From JACXVD01 sp020446665 (lineage in GTDB: Bacteria; Pseudomonadota; Alphaproteobacteria; Sphingomonadales; Sphingomonadaceae), in assembly GCA_041396905.1 (NCBI GenBank), contig JAWKXQ010000017.1, forward strand, positions 1 through 62,970: a DNA stretch of 62,970 bases, written 5' to 3'. Below, one piece after another: positions 34,570-43,843 of the stretch. The notes beneath the pieces were generated by a model. That model was not told the DNA's origin. It did no database searches and worked only from the letters and a program-made list of their open reading frames with translations. The translations under genes and the position numbers were made by a program. Position 1 is the stretch's first letter, and the number at the start of each line of letters is the position of its first letter.

Positions 34570-34899
34570 ATGGCAGGCCGCATGGACACTCTGACCCGCC
34601 TCGAACAGGTAATTGCCGAGCGCAGCAGCGCTGACCCTGACTCAAGTTATGTCGCCAAACTCAATGCGCGCGGCGTGCCGGTCATCGCGCGCAAGCTGGG
34701 CGAGGAAGCGGTGGAAGCCGTGGTCGCCGCGCTGGCGGAAGATCGGGGCGAGCTGGTTGGCGAAGCCGCCGATGTCATCTTCCACCTGATGGTGCTGCTG
34801 CAGGCCAAGGGCGTGGCACTGGAAGAAGTGATGGCCGAACTCGACCGCCGCGAAGGCGTGTCCGGCCTAGTCGAAAAAGCGAGCAGGAGCGCAGAATAA
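34570..34899 (+). CDS. hisE: Phosphoribosyl-ATP pyrophosphatase
   Basis: 109 residues (105 if the second in-frame ATG at 34582 is used). HisE removes pyrophosphate from PR-ATP. MazG-like motif KLGEEAVEAVVAAL and EAADVIFHLMVLLQAKG carry the metal-binding Glu and Asp. Its TAA overlaps the start of the HIT gene (TAATG), implying coupled expression. Confidence 0.95.
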   Translation: MAGRMDTLTRLEQVIAERSSADPDSSYVAKLNARGVPVIARKLGEEAVEAVVAALAEDRGELVGEAADVIFHLMVLLQAKGVALEEVMAELDRREGVSGLVEKASRSAE

Positions 34900-35273
34900 T
34901 GCCCATCGACCCGACGCTGCCCTATGACGACAACAATATCTTCGCCAAGATTCTGCGCGACGAAATCCCGTCAAACCGGGTCTATGAAGATGAGTGGGCG
35001 ATTGCCTTTCACGACATCAACCCGCAGGCGGAAATTCACGTGCTGGTGATTCCGCGCGGGCGCTGGGTCAGCTGGGATGATTTCTCCGCGAGGGCAGAGG
35101 CAGAGGAAGTGGCCGGCTTTATCCGGGCAGTTGGCAATGTTGCCCGTCAGCTGGGGCTGGTGGAGCCGGGTTATCGCCTGCTGGCGAATATCGGGCAGAA
35201 TGGCGGGCAGGAAGTGCCGCATCTGCATGTGCATCTGTTCGGCGGGCAGGCGCTGGGTCGAATGATCGCTTGA
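34899..35273 (+). CDS. HIT family hydrolase (HINT-like)
   Basis: 124 residues with a complete histidine triad HLHVHLF near residues 108-114. Bacterial HINT-like proteins cleave nucleoside phosphoramidates. The gene follows hisE in the same transcription unit, an arrangement common in alphaproteobacteria. Confidence 0.93.
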   Translation: MPIDPTLPYDDNNIFAKILRDEIPSNRVYEDEWAIAFHDINPQAEIHVLVIPRGRWVSWDDFSARAEAEEVAGFIRAVGNVARQLGLVEPGYRLLANIGQNGGQEVPHLHVHLFGGQALGRMIA

Positions 35274-35358
35274 GAAAGGCGTTCCAGCGCATTCGGCAGG
35301 ATCGTTGAACACGCCGCTTGCCGTGCGACTCGCGGCTTTGCTAAAGCCTGCACCGATC

Positions 35359-35817
35359 ATGACGATACAGCCCACCCCTCCCGGCGGTTGCCTCGATGGA
35401 CCGCGCCACCTTTATGCGGTGCGCGTCTATTACGAAGATACCGATCTGTCGGGCATTACCTATCACGCCAATTACCTGCGCTGGTTCGAACGCGCCCGGT
35501 CTGACCTGTTGCGCCTGCTGGGCATAGACCAGCGCGCTGCGATTGAAGCGGGGGAGGGGGCCTATGCCGTGTCAGAGATCAATCTGCGCTACCTCCGCCC
35601 GGCCAGGCTGGATGACGATGTGGTGATCGAAACATATTGCACCGATATGCGTGCTGCGAGCTGCCGAATGCAGCAGCGCGCCTCGCGAGAGGGTGAAGTT
35701 CTTGCCGAAGCGAGCCTGCGGGTCGGGTTCGTGGCGCCGGATGGTCGCCCCCGCCGCCAGCCCGAGGCATGGCGCGAAGCCTTCAAACAAGTTCTTGTCC
35801 AGGAAGGGACTGCATGA
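35359..35817 (+). CDS. ybgC: YbgC-type acyl-CoA thioesterase of the tol cluster
   Basis: 152 residues from the ATG of MTIQPTPP; an upstream in-frame start is possible. Hot-dog thioesterase with YYEDTDLSGITYHANYLRWFERAR carrying the catalytic Asp. It commonly leads the tol-pal operon. Its stop overlaps tolQ by ATGA. Confidence 0.93.
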   Translation: MTIQPTPPGGCLDGPRHLYAVRVYYEDTDLSGITYHANYLRWFERARSDLLRLLGIDQRAAIEAGEGAYAVSEINLRYLRPARLDDDVVIETYCTDMRAASCRMQQRASREGEVLAEASLRVGFVAPDGRPRRQPEAWREAFKQVLVQEGTA

Positions 35818-36509
35818 CTGCCTATTATTTTCTGGCCGCCGCACCCACGCGGCTCGACCCGCTCAAACTGTTCCTCGATGCCGATATCGTGGTGCAGGCG
35901 GTGATGGCCGGGCTGCTTCTTGCCAGCCTGTGGGTATGGATGATCATCATCTCCTTCGCAGTGCGCATGGCCGGCCTGCGCAAACGATGCGCAACATTCG
36001 AGGAAGAGTTCTGGCAGGCAGAAGATTTTGATGCCTTCATGAAATGGCAGGGCAAGCGCGCCAATCCGTCCTCGCGGGTGGCTGTGGCCGGATTTTCCGA
36101 ATGGCGCCGTTCGACCAGCCCCAAACTGCTGGATCGCGATGGTGCGCGCCAGCGTATTGCAGGGGCCATGGAAAGCCAGGTCGCGCAGGAATCCGATGAA
36201 CTCGCCGGACGGCTGAACTTCCTCGCCACAGTCGGATCGGTCGCGCCTTTCGTGGGCCTGTTCGGCACGGTGTGGGGGATCATGAACAGCTTCTTCCAGA
36301 TCGGGATGCAGCAGAACAGCTCGCTCGCTGTCGTCGCGCCGGGCATTTCGGAGGCGCTGTTTGCGACTGCCATCGGCCTGTTCGCCGCGATCCCCGCAGT
36401 GATTGCCTATAACCGCTATTCCAACAGCGTGAACATGTTCGAAGCGCGTTTGCAGCGCTTTGCAGACCGGTTCCATGCGAGCCTAAGCCGCGAAATCGAG
36501 AAGCTGTAA
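35814..36509 (+). CDS. tolQ: Tol-Pal proton channel subunit TolQ
   Basis: 231 residues with three membrane spans (about 24-46, 140-165, 185-205). The conserved VGSVAPFVGLFGTVWGIMNSF and ISEALFATAIGLFAAIPAVIAYN are the pore-lining segments of the TolQ/ExbB family. TolQR harness the proton motive force to energise TolA for outer-membrane invagination. Confidence 0.95.
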   Translation: MTAYYFLAAAPTRLDPLKLFLDADIVVQAVMAGLLLASLWVWMIIISFAVRMAGLRKRCATFEEEFWQAEDFDAFMKWQGKRANPSSRVAVAGFSEWRRSTSPKLLDRDGARQRIAGAMESQVAQESDELAGRLNFLATVGSVAPFVGLFGTVWGIMNSFFQIGMQQNSSLAVVAPGISEALFATAIGLFAAIPAVIAYNRYSNSVNMFEARLQRFADRFHASLSREIEKL

Positions 36510-36510
36510 A

Positions 36511-36954
<444 letters not shown>

Positions 36955-36965
36955 CTCAGGCGTTT

Positions 36966-37847
36966 ATGGCAAAAGCCGCACTCCGCAGTGATGAATGGGC
37001 CGCCCTCGCGATAGCGGCGGTGCTGCATGGCGCGCTGGTGTGGGTCTTGCTGCAGCAACCGGACCCGCCACCTGCCTTGCCCAAACAGGAACGCGTAACG
37101 GTGAGCCTTGCTACCGAGGTCGGGCTGGAAGCGACCGCTCCGGACCCTGTTCCGGAGAGTGCGGCCCGGCTGGCCCCGGAACTTGGCGAAGCCTTGCCGC
37201 CGCCAGAACCGGAAGTGCTGGCTGCGCCTGAACCGGCCCCCGTGCCGCAGCCGGTGGCAACCACGCCGCCCAAGCCGAAGCCGGTGCCGAAACCTGCCCC
37301 CAAACCCACGCCCAAAGAGACCAGCAAGCCCAAGCCGAAACCGCCAACCAGCACGGCACCGCGCCGCAGGCCGGATACGCCATCCACCAGCCGTTCCTCC
37401 ACTGTCCAGCAAACCCAGCCGACCACCCGGGCGGGGGGGAGCCGACGCAGCGTGAGCGACGCGTTTGACGGAATGGGTGAAAGCACGACCAGCCGCGAAA
37501 CGCGCATGCCGGCGTCGCAGATCGGGGCCAGCGCCAAGGCGTCGCTGGTCCAGGCGATTGCCCGCAGGATCAAACCCAAATGGACGCCGCCCGACGGGCC
37601 TGAAGTGGAAAAGATTACCACCTATCTGCGTTTCCGGCTCAATCCCGATGGCACGCTGGCAGGTCGGCCCGAAGTGATCCGCCAGACGGGTGTGAATGAC
37701 ATCAACCGGGCGCAGGCCGCGCGCCACGCCGAGAATGCCGTCCGCGCGGTGCAACTGGCCGCGCCGTTCGACGATTTGCCCGACGAGTATTACAATGCCT
37801 GGAAACTCGTCAGTCCGTTCAGCTTCGATTGGAAACTTTCGCAATGA
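36966..37847 (+). CDS. tolA: TolA-like energy transducer
   Basis: 293 residues. One N-terminal membrane span (about 15-30), then a long Pro/Lys/Ala/Glu-rich region spanning about residues 35-160, and a C-terminal globular domain of about 90 residues (KAKPKW-type segment RIKPKWTPPDGPEVEKITTYLRFRLNPDGTL). The composition differs from the Ala/Lys coiled coil of E. coli TolA, as is usual in alphaproteobacteria. The position between tolR and tolB confirms the role. Its stop overlaps tolB. Confidence 0.9.
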   Translation: MAKAALRSDEWAALAIAAVLHGALVWVLLQQPDPPPALPKQERVTVSLATEVGLEATAPDPVPESAARLAPELGEALPPPEPEVLAAPEPAPVPQPVATTPPKPKPVPKPAPKPTPKETSKPKPKPPTSTAPRRRPDTPSTSRSSTVQQTQPTTRAGGSRRSVSDAFDGMGESTTSRETRMPASQIGASAKASLVQAIARRIKPKWTPPDGPEVEKITTYLRFRLNPDGTLAGRPEVIRQTGVNDINRAQAARHAENAVRAVQLAAPFDDLPDEYYNAWKLVSPFSFDWKLSQ

Positions 37848-39229
37848 AGATCCTTGCCGCCTTTTTTGCCCTGATCCTTGCCCTGCCTGCCGCAGCGCAG
37901 GATCTTGGCGCGCCTCTGCCGCCTGATGAAGCCATTGAGACAGTGGGTGAGGGCGAAGAAGAAGGACTGAGCGGCTCGGTTTCCTTTGAGGGTAATCTGG
38001 ACGATCTCGGCATCGCCATCCCCGCCTTTGCCACTGACCGCGACCGTGCGACTCCGGCCAATGCCAGTGGCACCACCGCACTGGGGTTGGAGCTGGCGCG
38101 GGTCATTACCGCTGACCTCAAGAATAATGGCCTGTTCAAGCCGACCGGACCCGATGCCCTGCCGCGCCCCGGCTTTACGCAGATCACCGCGCCAGCCTGG
38201 GGCACCTGGACCGGGCGCGGCGCGGAAATGCTGGTGCATGGCTATGTCCGCGCGGGCGCTGATGGGCGGCTGACGGTGGGCTGCTATCTCTATGACGTGC
38301 AGTTGCAGAGCGAACTGGTGCGCGAAGGCTGGGTGGTCCCGCCACAGGACTGGCGCCGCGCCGCGCATAAATGCGCCGATCTGATTTATTCGCGCCTGTC
38401 GGGTGAAAGCCCGTTCTTCGACAGCCGCATTGCCTATATCGCGGAAACCGGGCCGAAGGACCGGCGCGTCAAGCGGCTGGCGATCATGGATAGCGACGGG
38501 GCGAACCACCGCTTCATCACCACCGGCCGCGCCATGGCGCTGACGCCGCGCTACTCGCCCGATTATCGCAAGCTGCTCTATCTCTCCTATGTGGACGGCA
38601 ATCCGCGCATCTATGTCTATGACATTGGCAGCGGGCAGCAGGTGCTGATTACTCAGAGCAGCAACCCCACCTTCGCCCCGCGCTGGAGCCCGGATGGCAA
38701 GTGGATTCTCTATTCCATGGCTGTGGCGGGTAACACCGATATCTATCGCGTATCCGCGCAGGGTGGCCCCAGCGTACGGCTGACCAATACGCCGGGGATT
38801 GATATTGGCGGTTCCTATTCGCCCGACGGCAGCAAGATCGTGTTCGAAAGCGACCGTTCAGGCAGCCAGCAAATCTATGTGATGAACGCCGACGGCACGG
38901 ACCAGCGCCGCCTCAGCTTCTTTGGCGGACGCGCGGCAACGCCCGAATGGAGCCCGCGCGGGGACCAGATTGCCTTCACCCATATTGCCGGGAATTTCCG
39001 TATTGCCGTGATGACGCCGCAAGGCGGGAATCTGCGCCATTTGACGGATAGCTGGCAGGATGAGGCACCCACATGGGCACCCAATGGCCGCATTATCCAG
39101 TTCTTCCGGACGGAAAAGAACAGCGGCAAGACAGGCCTGTGGCAAGTGGACCTGACGGGCCGCAATGAACGCCGCCTGCCGACCCCGGTTGATGCGTCTG
39201 ACCCGGCATGGGGCCCGGTCTTGCCGTAA
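37844..39229 (+). CDS. tolB: Tol-Pal system translocation protein TolB
   Basis: 461 residues from MKILAAFFALILALPAAA, a signal peptide. An N-terminal domain (about 25-190) is followed by a six-bladed beta-propeller with WSPDGK and YSPDGSKIVFESDRSGSQQIY type repeats. It is periplasmic and binds Pal and TolA. The ATG lies within the tolA stop (ATGA). Confidence 0.96.
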   Translation: MKILAAFFALILALPAAAQDLGAPLPPDEAIETVGEGEEEGLSGSVSFEGNLDDLGIAIPAFATDRDRATPANASGTTALGLELARVITADLKNNGLFKPTGPDALPRPGFTQITAPAWGTWTGRGAEMLVHGYVRAGADGRLTVGCYLYDVQLQSELVREGWVVPPQDWRRAAHKCADLIYSRLSGESPFFDSRIAYIAETGPKDRRVKRLAIMDSDGANHRFITTGRAMALTPRYSPDYRKLLYLSYVDGNPRIYVYDIGSGQQVLITQSSNPTFAPRWSPDGKWILYSMAVAGNTDIYRVSAQGGPSVRLTNTPGIDIGGSYSPDGSKIVFESDRSGSQQIYVMNADGTDQRRLSFFGGRAATPEWSPRGDQIAFTHIAGNFRIAVMTPQGGNLRHLTDSWQDEAPTWAPNGRIIQFFRTEKNSGKTGLWQVDLTGRNERRLPTPVDASDPAWGPVLP

Positions 39230-39284
39230 TTGCGTGCTTTTAGGATACTCGGGTCAAACGACTCGCCAGTGTAAGGAGAAGAAA

Positions 39285-39800
39285 ATGAACCGGATTTCCA
39301 TGACCGCCGCGCTCCTTGCGGGCACGATTGCACTGGCCGGGTGCAAGACTACCGCGCCGCCGGATCTGCCGCCAGACCCGACCCCGACCACACGCCCCAC
39401 TGGCCCGGCCATGCCGGTTCAGACTGGCCCTGTGCTTGGTACGCAGGCGCATTTCCTGGCTGCGGTGAACGGCCAGAATACGGTCTATTTCGATACGGAC
39501 CGCTATAATATCGACAGTCAGGATGCCTCCATTCTGCAGATGCAGGCGCAATATCTGATGCAGAATCCGGGCATCACCGTGACCATCGAAGGCCATTGTG
39601 ACGAACGCGGCACGCGTGATTACAACCTCGCGCTGGGTGAACGCCGCGCCAATGCGGCGAAGAACTATCTTGTCAGCCTGGGCGTGCCTGCAGGCCGCAT
39701 CCAGACGGTCAGCTATGGCAAGGAAGCGCCGGTGGCGCTGGGATCGAACGAAGCCGCATGGGCGCAGAACCGCCGCGCAGCGACGATTGTGATCAACTGA
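39285..39800 (+). CDS. pal: Peptidoglycan-associated lipoprotein Pal
   Basis: 171 residues. The lipobox LAGC gives a lipidated Cys20, followed by a Pro/Thr-rich linker. The OmpA-like domain has VYFDTDRYNID, VTIEGHCDERGTRDYNLALGERRA and the peptidoglycan-binding Asp and Arg of NLALGERRANAAKNYL. AAGGAG lies upstream. The tol cluster ends here; the cpoB/ybgF gene that often follows is not adjacent. Confidence 0.96.
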   Translation: MNRISMTAALLAGTIALAGCKTTAPPDLPPDPTPTTRPTGPAMPVQTGPVLGTQAHFLAAVNGQNTVYFDTDRYNIDSQDASILQMQAQYLMQNPGITVTIEGHCDERGTRDYNLALGERRANAAKNYLVSLGVPAGRIQTVSYGKEAPVALGSNEAAWAQNRRAATIVIN

Positions 39801-39806
39801 TTTGGA

Positions 39807-39980
39807 TTAGCGAGGCAGCAGGCGCGGGGCAGGGATGCTCGGTGCCTGCCAGCCCTCGCTCACCTCTGCATAGCCGGACTGGCCGCGCTTCAGCTGGCTG
39901 TTCTCATTTCCGGTGCTGAGTGCAAGGCTGCCCATTGCGAGCACGGAAAAGAAGGCAGAAAGGGCGAGTTGCTTGCTCAT
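39807..39980 (-). CDS. Small secreted or membrane-anchored peptide
   Basis: 57 residues starting MSKQLALSAFFSVLAMGSLAL, a signal-like N-terminus, followed by a polar tail with PAPRLLPR. It is convergent with pal. It is short and unrecognised, so it is a moderate-confidence gene supported mainly by a well-formed signal sequence and a plausible start. Confidence 0.45.
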   Translation of the reverse strand: MSKQLALSAFFSVLAMGSLALSTGNENSQLKRGQSGYAEVSEGWQAPSIPAPRLLPR

Positions 39981-40142
39981 TCGGTCTTGCTTTCCTGCGC
40001 GGGCCATTGCACCCGCTCTAACGCTATTGCAATGCAACATTTCAATTAGGGATTGGTTCCCGCACTTTGCTTCTGCGGGCAACAACGCCTAGACTGGCAG
40101 CCATTACTGTCTGACCAACTGCATGAGGGTACTGGAATTCGC

Positions 40143-40676
40143 ATGAGCCGCGCCCGGCGATCAAATGATTGGGGATTCCCGCGCTGGCGTGGCTATGGCA
40201 GCTCGCGCGAGGCGGTGAATGTGCGCATCTGCGACCGTTTTGGCTGCGAAGAGAAGGGCGATTGCCCCGCGCCCAAAGCGCCCAACAGCCCGGATCGCTG
40301 GTATTTCTGCCAGAAACACGCGGCGGAATATAATTCCAAATGGGATTATTTCGAAGGGCTGGACAAGGCAGAGAAGGAAGAGCGGGCCAAGGCCGAGCAG
40401 ACCGAAAATGCAGGCTATGCCGAAGCACAGCATTATGGCTGGGCGGGCAGCGGTGATGGCAGCCGCAGCGCGGATGAAATGCGGGCGCTGGAGGTGCTGG
40501 AGCTGGAGGCTGACGCCGATTTTGCCGCGATCAAGAAAGCCTATCGCAACAAGGCGAAAGAGGTTCATCCCGATGTGAAACCGGGGGATGAACTGGCAGC
40601 TAAGCAATTCCAGCTGATCCAGGTCTCTTACGAAGTTCTCCGCCAGGCCGAGGAACGGCGCGAGTGGAAGGGCTGA
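40143..40676 (+). CDS. J-domain (DnaJ-like) protein with N-terminal cysteine cluster
   Basis: 177 residues. The C-terminal half is a J domain with the HPD tripeptide in AKEVHPDVKPGD, so it should stimulate a DnaK-type ATPase. The N-terminal half has cysteines and a His (CDRFGC, GDCPAP, YFCQKH) that may bind zinc. This single-J arrangement is common in alphaproteobacteria and its client is unknown. The stop overlaps the next gene by 13 bases. Confidence 0.88.
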   Translation: MSRARRSNDWGFPRWRGYGSSREAVNVRICDRFGCEEKGDCPAPKAPNSPDRWYFCQKHAAEYNSKWDYFEGLDKAEKEERAKAEQTENAGYAEAQHYGWAGSGDGSRSADEMRALEVLELEADADFAAIKKAYRNKAKEVHPDVKPGDELAAKQFQLIQVSYEVLRQAEERREWKG

Positions 40677-41425
40677 CAGGCCTTTCGCCCGTCGCTGCGA
40701 GCGAACCGGGCGAAGCGGCCAGCGCGCTGCGCCGCGATGGTGTGGTGGTGATGCGCGATCTCTGGCCGCGCGAAATGATGGAGCAGATCGCCGCGCTGGT
40801 CGCCGATGCCCATCCCGAATTTGTCGACAAGGCAAGCCTGACCGACCTGTTCGACAATGGCGAAGGACGTTTCATCGCGCCGGTCACTATCAGCAAATCG
40901 TTGCTTCAGACGGGCCTCCTGACCCATGCGACGAAGGAGCAGATTCTCGCTGATGCTCTGGGTGCATCCTATGTGATCGAAGCGTTCGGCATGTTGATGG
41001 CAGATAGCGGCTGCCCCGCGCAGGATCCGCATCGCGATGGCGGCTTGCTGTTTCCAGAGACCGGGCTCGACCGGCTGCTTCCCCCCGCATCGCTGACCGT
41101 CGCGATCCCGCTGGTGGATGTCGGTCCGGATAATGGGCCAACGGCTTTTCGACCCGGCAGCCATCGCTTTGACGAAGCAGCGGAGCAGGCAGCGCCAGTG
41201 GTGCCGGAAATCCCATTGGGCAGCGTGGCAATCTGGGACTTTCGCGTGCTCCATCACGGCTGCGTCAATCGCAGCAGCGCGCCGCGCCCGATGCTGTATT
41301 TCACCGCCAGCCGCCCGTTCTGGTTCGATCACAAGAATTTCGGGAAGCGCAATCGGCGGCTGGTGGCCGAGGCTGACGTGATCGGTGAACTTGGCCCGCG
41401 ATTTGGCCGGGCGGAGACTGCCTAG
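40664..41425 (+). CDS. Phytanoyl-CoA dioxygenase (PhyH) family protein
   Basis: 253 residues from a GTG. The Fe(II)/2-oxoglutarate site is visible: H-x-D in QDPHRDGGLLFPE, a distal His in LHHGCVNRSS followed by the cosubstrate-binding Arg in SSAPRPMLYFTASRP. The DNA overlap with the J-domain gene suggests co-translation. The substrate is unknown. Confidence 0.88.
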   Translation: MEGLTGLSPVAASEPGEAASALRRDGVVVMRDLWPREMMEQIAALVADAHPEFVDKASLTDLFDNGEGRFIAPVTISKSLLQTGLLTHATKEQILADALGASYVIEAFGMLMADSGCPAQDPHRDGGLLFPETGLDRLLPPASLTVAIPLVDVGPDNGPTAFRPGSHRFDEAAEQAAPVVPEIPLGSVAIWDFRVLHHGCVNRSSAPRPMLYFTASRPFWFDHKNFGKRNRRLVAEADVIGELGPRFGRAETA

Positions 41426-42309
41426 CGCAACCGGGCCGCGATTGCCTCGGCCATGCGTGGGCCAAGCTCAGGGCCTTGCTCGGGGTAGAGATAGGGCTCG
41501 ACCAGTTCGGCTTCCATCAGCAGCAGCGCGCCTTGCGGCCCGCGCACCATATCAATCCGGGCATAAAGCGGGGTGGTAAAGGGGATGGCCGCGATCACGC
41601 CCAATGCCGTGGCAATATCGCTGTCATTTGGCACTACCGGCACTTCCTGCCCGCCATAGAGCGACTGGATTCGGTAATCCCCCTTCGCCGCGGTCTTCAG
41701 CAGCGCATGGGAGAAAGCCCCGTCGACAAAGATGAAACTATATTCGCCTTCCTCGACAATGGCCGGAAGGAAGGGCTGGACCATCGCCGGGCGGTCCATC
41801 TGCCAGCCTGCCGGAGGAGGGGCATCGCGCGTGAAACTCTCCTGTCCTTCCGCGCCTGCGCCGACGCGGCGCTTCACGACAACACGGTCACAGTCGAACA
41901 TGTCGAAGGCGGCATCGACATTTTCGGCATCGGGAGTGTCGAGCCACAGGGTCGGGATGGTCGGTGCGCCTGCCTGTGCCAGCTCCGCCAGATAATGCTT
42001 GTCGAGGTTCCAGCGAACCAGAGATGCCGGGTTGCACAGTGGCACTCCGCTGGCCTCTATGGCATCCAGCCGGGCGAGGAATGCGTCGGCTTCATCCTGA
42101 TAATCCCACGGTGTGCCCACCAGCACCAGATCGAGCCCGGCAAAGGCGCTGTCGGCCTCGTGCCAGTCGATCTCCACCAGCTCCGCGTCGATTTGGGCCA
42201 GCGCGGGGCGCAGGGCACCTGTTTGCTGGTCATGTTCAAAGGCATCCGCCCGCCGCAGGGGCGAGCCGGGCAAGGTGCCGGGGCAGGCAAGGAAACCAAT
42301 CTGCTTCAT
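41422..42309 (-). CDS. ATP-grasp domain protein
   Basis: 295 residues from MKQIGFLACPGTL. The ATP-grasp fold shows an N-terminal PreATP-like part (VLVGTPWDYQ), the ATP-binding VVVKRRVGAGAEGQESF, and the metal-binding acidic cluster (YARIDMVRGPQGALLLMEAELVEPYLY). It is a carboxylate-amine ligase of unassigned substrate, in the manner of RimK-like or small-peptide ligases. The stop overlaps the end of the PhyH gene by 4 bases. Confidence 0.85.
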   Translation of the reverse strand: MKQIGFLACPGTLPGSPLRRADAFEHDQQTGALRPALAQIDAELVEIDWHEADSAFAGLDLVLVGTPWDYQDEADAFLARLDAIEASGVPLCNPASLVRWNLDKHYLAELAQAGAPTIPTLWLDTPDAENVDAAFDMFDCDRVVVKRRVGAGAEGQESFTRDAPPPAGWQMDRPAMVQPFLPAIVEEGEYSFIFVDGAFSHALLKTAAKGDYRIQSLYGGQEVPVVPNDSDIATALGVIAAIPFTTPLYARIDMVRGPQGALLLMEAELVEPYLYPEQGPELGPRMAEAIAARLR

Positions 42310-42325
42310 CGCCTGCCCCTTAGCC

Positions 42326-43648
42326 TCAAACCGCGTCCAATGCTTGCGCAAAATCGGCGATCAGATCGTCGGCATCCTCGATCCCGACAGAAATACGCAC
42401 GAGATTGTCAGTGATGCCCAAGGCTGCCTTGCGCTCATCCGGCACGGAAAGATGCGTCATTGCTGCGGGCAGACTGGCCAGCGTTTCCGTGCCGCCCAGG
42501 CTCACCGCCAGCTTGGCAATGGTCAGGCTGTCGAGGAAGCGGAAAGCTTCTGCTTCGCCGCCCTTGATGAACACGGAAAAGGTGCTGCCTGCCCCGCTGC
42601 AATGGCGATCATAAATATCCTGCTGCGCCGGGTCGGAAATGAAGCCGAGATAACCCAGCCCCTCCACCTTGGGATGGCCGCGCAGAAATTCGCAAACTTT
42701 CGCAGCGTTTTCGCCCGCGCGGGTCATGCGCAGTTCTACGGTCTCAAGGCTGCGCAGCAGCATCCACGCAGTGTTGGGGTCGCAAATGCCGCCCATGGTG
42801 TTGCGCAATGCGCGCACGGGGTCGATCCATTTCTTCGCGCCTGACACGCTGCCTGCGACCAGATCCGAATGGCCGCCGACATATTTGGTCAGCGAATAGA
42901 CGACAATGTCGGCGCCATGATCGAGCGGCTTCTGCCACAGCGGACCGAGGAAAGTGTTGTCGATCGCGATCGGCGGGTGATCATCGCCGGTGAAGGCAGC
43001 ATCGCGCGCATCGCGCATCGCCTCTACATCGACCAGCGCGTTGGTGGGGTTGGCCGGGCTTTCAAGATAGATCAGCGCGACTTTGCCGCCCTGTGCCTCT
43101 GCCTGAGCTTGCGCTGTAGCCAGCACTGCGTCCATTTCCGCGCGGCTCGCCTGCGCCGGGAAATCGACATAGGTCACGCCATATCGGGCGAGCACCTTGG
43201 CAACGAAGCCTTCGCTGGCAGCATAGAGCGGCCCGGAATGGACGATCACATCGCCTGCGCTGCACATGGCCAGCATCAGGACACAGATCGCGGTCATCCC
43301 GCTGGAAAAGACGAGTGCATCCTCCGCCCCGTCCCATACGGACAGGCGATCTTCGAGGATTTCCTGGTTTGGCCCGTTAAAGCGCGAATAGACCAGCCCT
43401 TCCGCGCCGCCGGGGCGTTTGCCGGTAATGCCTTCGAAGTGGCGCTTGCCCGCAGCCGCATTTTCAAAGGCAAATGTGCTGGTCTGGAAGATTGGCGGCT
43501 TTAGCGCGCCTTCGGACAGGACCGGGTCAAAGCCATGGCCCATCATCAGCGTTGCAGGTTTCAGCGGGCGACCATTGATGGTGGTCACTTCCGGCTTGGG
43601 CTTGCGCCGCGGAGTCGGGGGCACAATTGCTTCAGGTGTATCAGACAT
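42326..43648 (-). CDS. Cys/Met metabolism PLP-dependent enzyme (cystathionine lyase/synthase family)
   Basis: 440 residues. PLP is held by Lys in VYSLTKYVGGHSDL, and the fold shows DALVFSSGMTAICVLML, IAIDNTFLGPLWQKPL and the SPANPTNALVDV motif. Length and SVSLGGTETL region fit methionine gamma-lyase/cystathionine gamma-synthase types; the exact reaction cannot be told from the sequence. It is preceded by a long structured leader (43649-43843) that may control it. It could be grouped with ATP-grasp downstream (16-base gap). Confidence 0.9.
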   Translation of the reverse strand: MSDTPEAIVPPTPRRKPKPEVTTINGRPLKPATLMMGHGFDPVLSEGALKPPIFQTSTFAFENAAAGKRHFEGITGKRPGGAEGLVYSRFNGPNQEILEDRLSVWDGAEDALVFSSGMTAICVLMLAMCSAGDVIVHSGPLYAASEGFVAKVLARYGVTYVDFPAQASRAEMDAVLATAQAQAEAQGGKVALIYLESPANPTNALVDVEAMRDARDAAFTGDDHPPIAIDNTFLGPLWQKPLDHGADIVVYSLTKYVGGHSDLVAGSVSGAKKWIDPVRALRNTMGGICDPNTAWMLLRSLETVELRMTRAGENAAKVCEFLRGHPKVEGLGYLGFISDPAQQDIYDRHCSGAGSTFSVFIKGGEAEAFRFLDSLTIAKLAVSLGGTETLASLPAAMTHLSVPDERKAALGITDNLVRISVGIEDADDLIADFAQALDAV

Positions 43649-43843
43649 CGGGGTAAACCTCCCTTTTGGGCGCTGCCGCTTTGCCACTCTGGCACCGCCC
43701 GCAACGCTCCCAGGAAGGCAGGAGCTGATTGTCTGGCAAGGGGCCGGGGTTCCTAACCTCCGCAGGAACGCATCTCCCGCTTGCGCAAGCCGCCCATAAT
43801 GAAGCGGGGTCTCTCACGCAAGAAGGTTTCTCGTGAAACCTGT
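43649..43843 (-). promoter_or_regulatory. Structured 5' leader, candidate cis-acting RNA
   Basis: The 195-base leader of the PLP enzyme, read on the minus strand, has a long-range stem TTGCCA (43734-43739) / TGGCAA (43681-43686), an internal hairpin GCTCC/GGAGC (43721-43725 and 43706-43710), and a competing GCCA-GAG-TGGC hairpin within a GGGCG/CGCCC stem. The GGGAGG ribosome-binding sequence lies just after the last pairing block. Alternative pairings of this kind are seen in metabolite-responsive leaders. It does not match a riboswitch class I can name with confidence. Confidence 0.35.
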
